DNA from: an uncultured Clostridia bacterium
GTDB taxonomy: Bacteria; Bacillota; Clostridia; Oscillospirales; Ruminococcaceae
Direction: 5' to 3'
DNA length: 16,302 bases
Assembly (NCBI GenBank): GCA_937891895.1
Contig: CALATN010000048.1
Coordinates: 1-16,302 of the forward strand
Below are positions 15,237 through 16,302 of this stretch, piece by piece. The translations under genes were made by a program, and so were the position numbers. The notes under the pieces are model-generated. The model worked only from the letters and a program-made list of their open reading frames with translations, was not told the DNA's origin and did no database searches. Every line of letters starts with the position of its first letter. Within the stretch, counting starts at the first letter, position 1.

Positions 15237-15384
15237 TAATTTTATTTCATATTCTATTCAAATTTGTGCAAAATTTTCTGGGAGTTTTTTCAATTTTAAT
15301 TACTCCGCTATTTTACGAATCCCCCATAAAAAAAGATTGAGTTGACAAACGCTGACACTTGTGCAAAATAACCAAACACCGCAA
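15237..15384. other. Intergenic stretch with an 11-bp direct repeat
   Basis: No gene is seen. TTGTGCAAAAT occurs twice in the same orientation (15264-15274 and 15359-15369). A plus-strand TTGACA at 15342-15347 has only a poor -10 (AAAATA) 17 bp on. Confidence 0.4.
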
Positions 15385-15433
15385 ATTGGTAGCACGAGAT
15401 TAACATCGCAATGCACAATCCCGTGCTACCAAT
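15385..15433. other. Strong hairpin downstream of the DUF6809-like gene
   Basis: A perfect 12-bp stem, ATTGGTAGCACG (15385-15396) with CGTGCTACCAAT (15422-15433), is extended by four further pairs after one mismatch. It follows the stop codon of the minus-strand gene by 10 bp, the usual position of a terminator, but no good T-run follows on either strand. It may be a 3'-end stabiliser, a poor terminator, or a protein-binding dyad of the element. Confidence 0.55.
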
Positions 15434-15443
15434 GAGGTAGTTA

Positions 15444-15710
15444 TTATTCAATCTCCTTCATAATCTCCAACATAAGCTGAGCCCCGACCCTGACACCCAT
15501 CTGAAACTGCAGGAATTCAAATTCATGGGCGGATTCTTGATATGTTGCAAAGTATTTTTCAAAAATCTCATTTGCATCAGGGAATTCTTTAATAATCTCA
15601 TCTTGAAGCATAAGAATCTCCTTCATTATTTCATCATAGTTTTCCGAACGCGGGTTCAGTTCCATAAAGGAAAGAATATTTCCGTAGTACATATCTTTAA
15701 GTATATTCAT
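15444..15710 (-). CDS. DUF6809-like small protein, 88 aa
   Basis: A small acidic, helical protein: MNILKDMYYGNILSFMELNPRSENYDEIMKEI, a glutamate-rich middle and an ending FQMGVRVGAQLMLEIMKEIE. The layout (short LYxGxI-P opening, a long helix pair, a closing GxxxGxxLMxEV helix) resembles DUF6809 proteins of clostridial mobile elements, as I recall them; the family name is a tentative call. The ribosome-binding site GGAGG is 6 nt from the ATG. The start codon overlaps the stop of the preceding gene (TGATG), so translation is probably coupled. Function unknown. Confidence 0.7.
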   Translation of the reverse strand: MNILKDMYYGNILSFMELNPRSENYDEIMKEILMLQDEIIKEFPDANEIFEKYFATYQESAHEFEFLQFQMGVRVGAQLMLEIMKEIE

Positions 15711-16054
15711 CAGTTACCTCCATTATTTCTTTGACCAAGCGAAACAAATATCCTGTCAGCAGCTTCTTCAATCGCAATGCCGATATCCTCCAACCCGTGA
15801 AGCTCACCGTTTTTGCACCACTGCTCAAAAATCTCATAAAGAGCATTTTTGCTTGACAACAACGCTTCAAACTGCTTGTCAGCAAGCTTTGGAGAACAGT
15901 CCCGACAGAAAACAGTGATTTCATCTTTAATCACAATCTGATACGCCGACTCAATAATTTCGTCAGCAGGCTTGCACTTCATTTCAGCAATAAAGTCATC
16001 GTATTCAGCCTGCACCTTTTCGTACAGTGCAGTCGTATAGTCTTTTTCACACAT
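15710..16054 (-). CDS. DUF3848 family protein, 114 aa
   Basis: The sequence matches the DUF3848 pattern: ALYEKVQAEYDDFIAEMKCKPADEIIESAYQ, then a KDEI segment, then LADKQFEALLSSKNALYEIFEQW and a final acidic helix. The family is frequent in conjugative and integrative elements of gut Firmicutes and has no known function. The start at 16054 is preferred over 16096 because GGAGG lies 9 nt upstream and the longer start would lie in a hairpin. It is coupled to the DUF6809-like gene by a one-base overlap and lies 60 bp downstream of spoVG. Confidence 0.78.
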   Translation of the reverse strand: MCEKDYTTALYEKVQAEYDDFIAEMKCKPADEIIESAYQIVIKDEITVFCRDCSPKLADKQFEALLSSKNALYEIFEQWCKNGELHGLEDIGIAIEEAADRIFVSLGQRNNGGN

Positions 16055-16079
16055 AAAAATTTGCCTCCATATAGATTTT

Positions 16080-16111
16080 AAGCGTTGGAACATCAAGTCC
16101 CAACGCTTTTT
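16080..16111 (+). terminator. Hairpin with T-run on the strand opposite to the genes
   Basis: A perfect 9-bp stem, AAGCGTTGG (16080-16088) with CCAACGCTT (16100-16108), is followed by T5 (16107-16111) on the plus strand only. All genes around it run on the minus strand, where the stem is followed by AAAA. It could block antisense transcription into spoVG, or act as an RNA-processing hairpin between spoVG and the DUF3848 gene. Confidence 0.5.
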
Positions 16112-16114
16112 CGT

Positions 16115-16302
16115 TTACTCCGTCATCTGTGCAACATAAGCCGCATAAGCATTCAGCACAGGTACTTCGATAATCTCTCTTGCTCCAGCAAAAATCGGAT
16201 GCACCATATCGGCAAACCCACCGTCAACAGTCTTTCTGCTCGGCATCCCGACGAAAAGCCTGTCAGTACCCTGAACAACCTTGATGTCGTGAACCTCAAT
16301 AA
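16115..16302 (-). CDS. spoVG: SpoVG family protein, C-terminal part
   Basis: The minus strand reads IEVHDIKVVQGTDRLFVGMPSRKT, then VDGGFADMVHPIFAGARE, ending AYVAQMTE and stop TAA (16117-16115). This is the conserved core of SpoVG (VHDIRVIDG...[22 protein letters not shown]), a small nucleic-acid-binding protein. The N-terminus lies beyond the window. Paralogues of spoVG are often carried on integrative elements next to small DUF genes, as here, so this is probably the element copy and not the chromosomal regulator. Confidence 0.9.
   Translation of the reverse strand, partial: IEVHDIKVVQGTDRLFVGMPSRKTVDGGFADMVHPIFAGAREIIEVPVLNAYAAYVAQMTE

Noticed and set aside
1..16302. CRISPR array, tRNA or rRNA genes, insertion sequences
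   Set aside because: No regularly spaced repeats, no tRNA- or rRNA-like segments and no transposase apart from the serine recombinase were seen.

Overview
The window looks like chromosomal DNA of a low-to-mid GC Clostridia, most likely a Ruminococcus/Oscillospiraceae-type gut bacterium. The reasons are consensus sigma-A promoters, strong GGAGG ribosome-binding sites, clostridial gene families (BlaI/M56 pair, MerR with WTKG-type domains, SpoVG, DUF3848) and a large serine recombinase of the TndX/TnpX type. The organism call is inference; no rRNA or tRNA is present to confirm it.

Left part (1-3.6 kb): the tail of one ABC exporter half and a complete second half, probably a heterodimer. A bidirectional terminator separates it from a convergent MATE efflux gene. 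The MATE gene has a perfect promoter and a short leader holding a full intrinsic terminator just ahead of the ribosome-binding site, so it is probably controlled by attenuation.

Middle (3.7-9.4 kb): a BlaI-type repressor and an M56 (BlaR1-like) membrane metallopeptidase form an operon behind a promoter covered by a 13-bp inverted repeat. The M56 protein has about 960 residues outside the membrane in place of the penicillin-sensor domain of BlaR1. A doubtful 75-codon ORF and an alpha/beta hydrolase (HSL type) follow.

9.5-12.5 kb: a small zinc-ribbon protein and a MerR regulator with a duplicated C-terminal domain (both minus strand), an AT-rich 480-bp gap, then an XRE regulator with a helical-repeat C-terminus (plus strand).

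Right part (12.7 kb to end): every gene is on the minus strand. The order of transcription is spoVG (partial), DUF3848, a DUF6809-like protein, a 470-bp gap with a structured leader, two small unknown proteins, and a large serine recombinase. This reads as the recombinase end of an integrative element that continues beyond base 16302. Its left end should lie in about 12521-12750, but no attachment site could be fixed without the other end.

The most interesting signals are regulatory: the MATE attenuator; the BlaI operator with the giant M56 sensor; the leader at 14973-15201, where four complementary segments could form competing structures around a terminator; and the recombinase promoter framed by a 12-bp inverted repeat spaced four helical turns apart.
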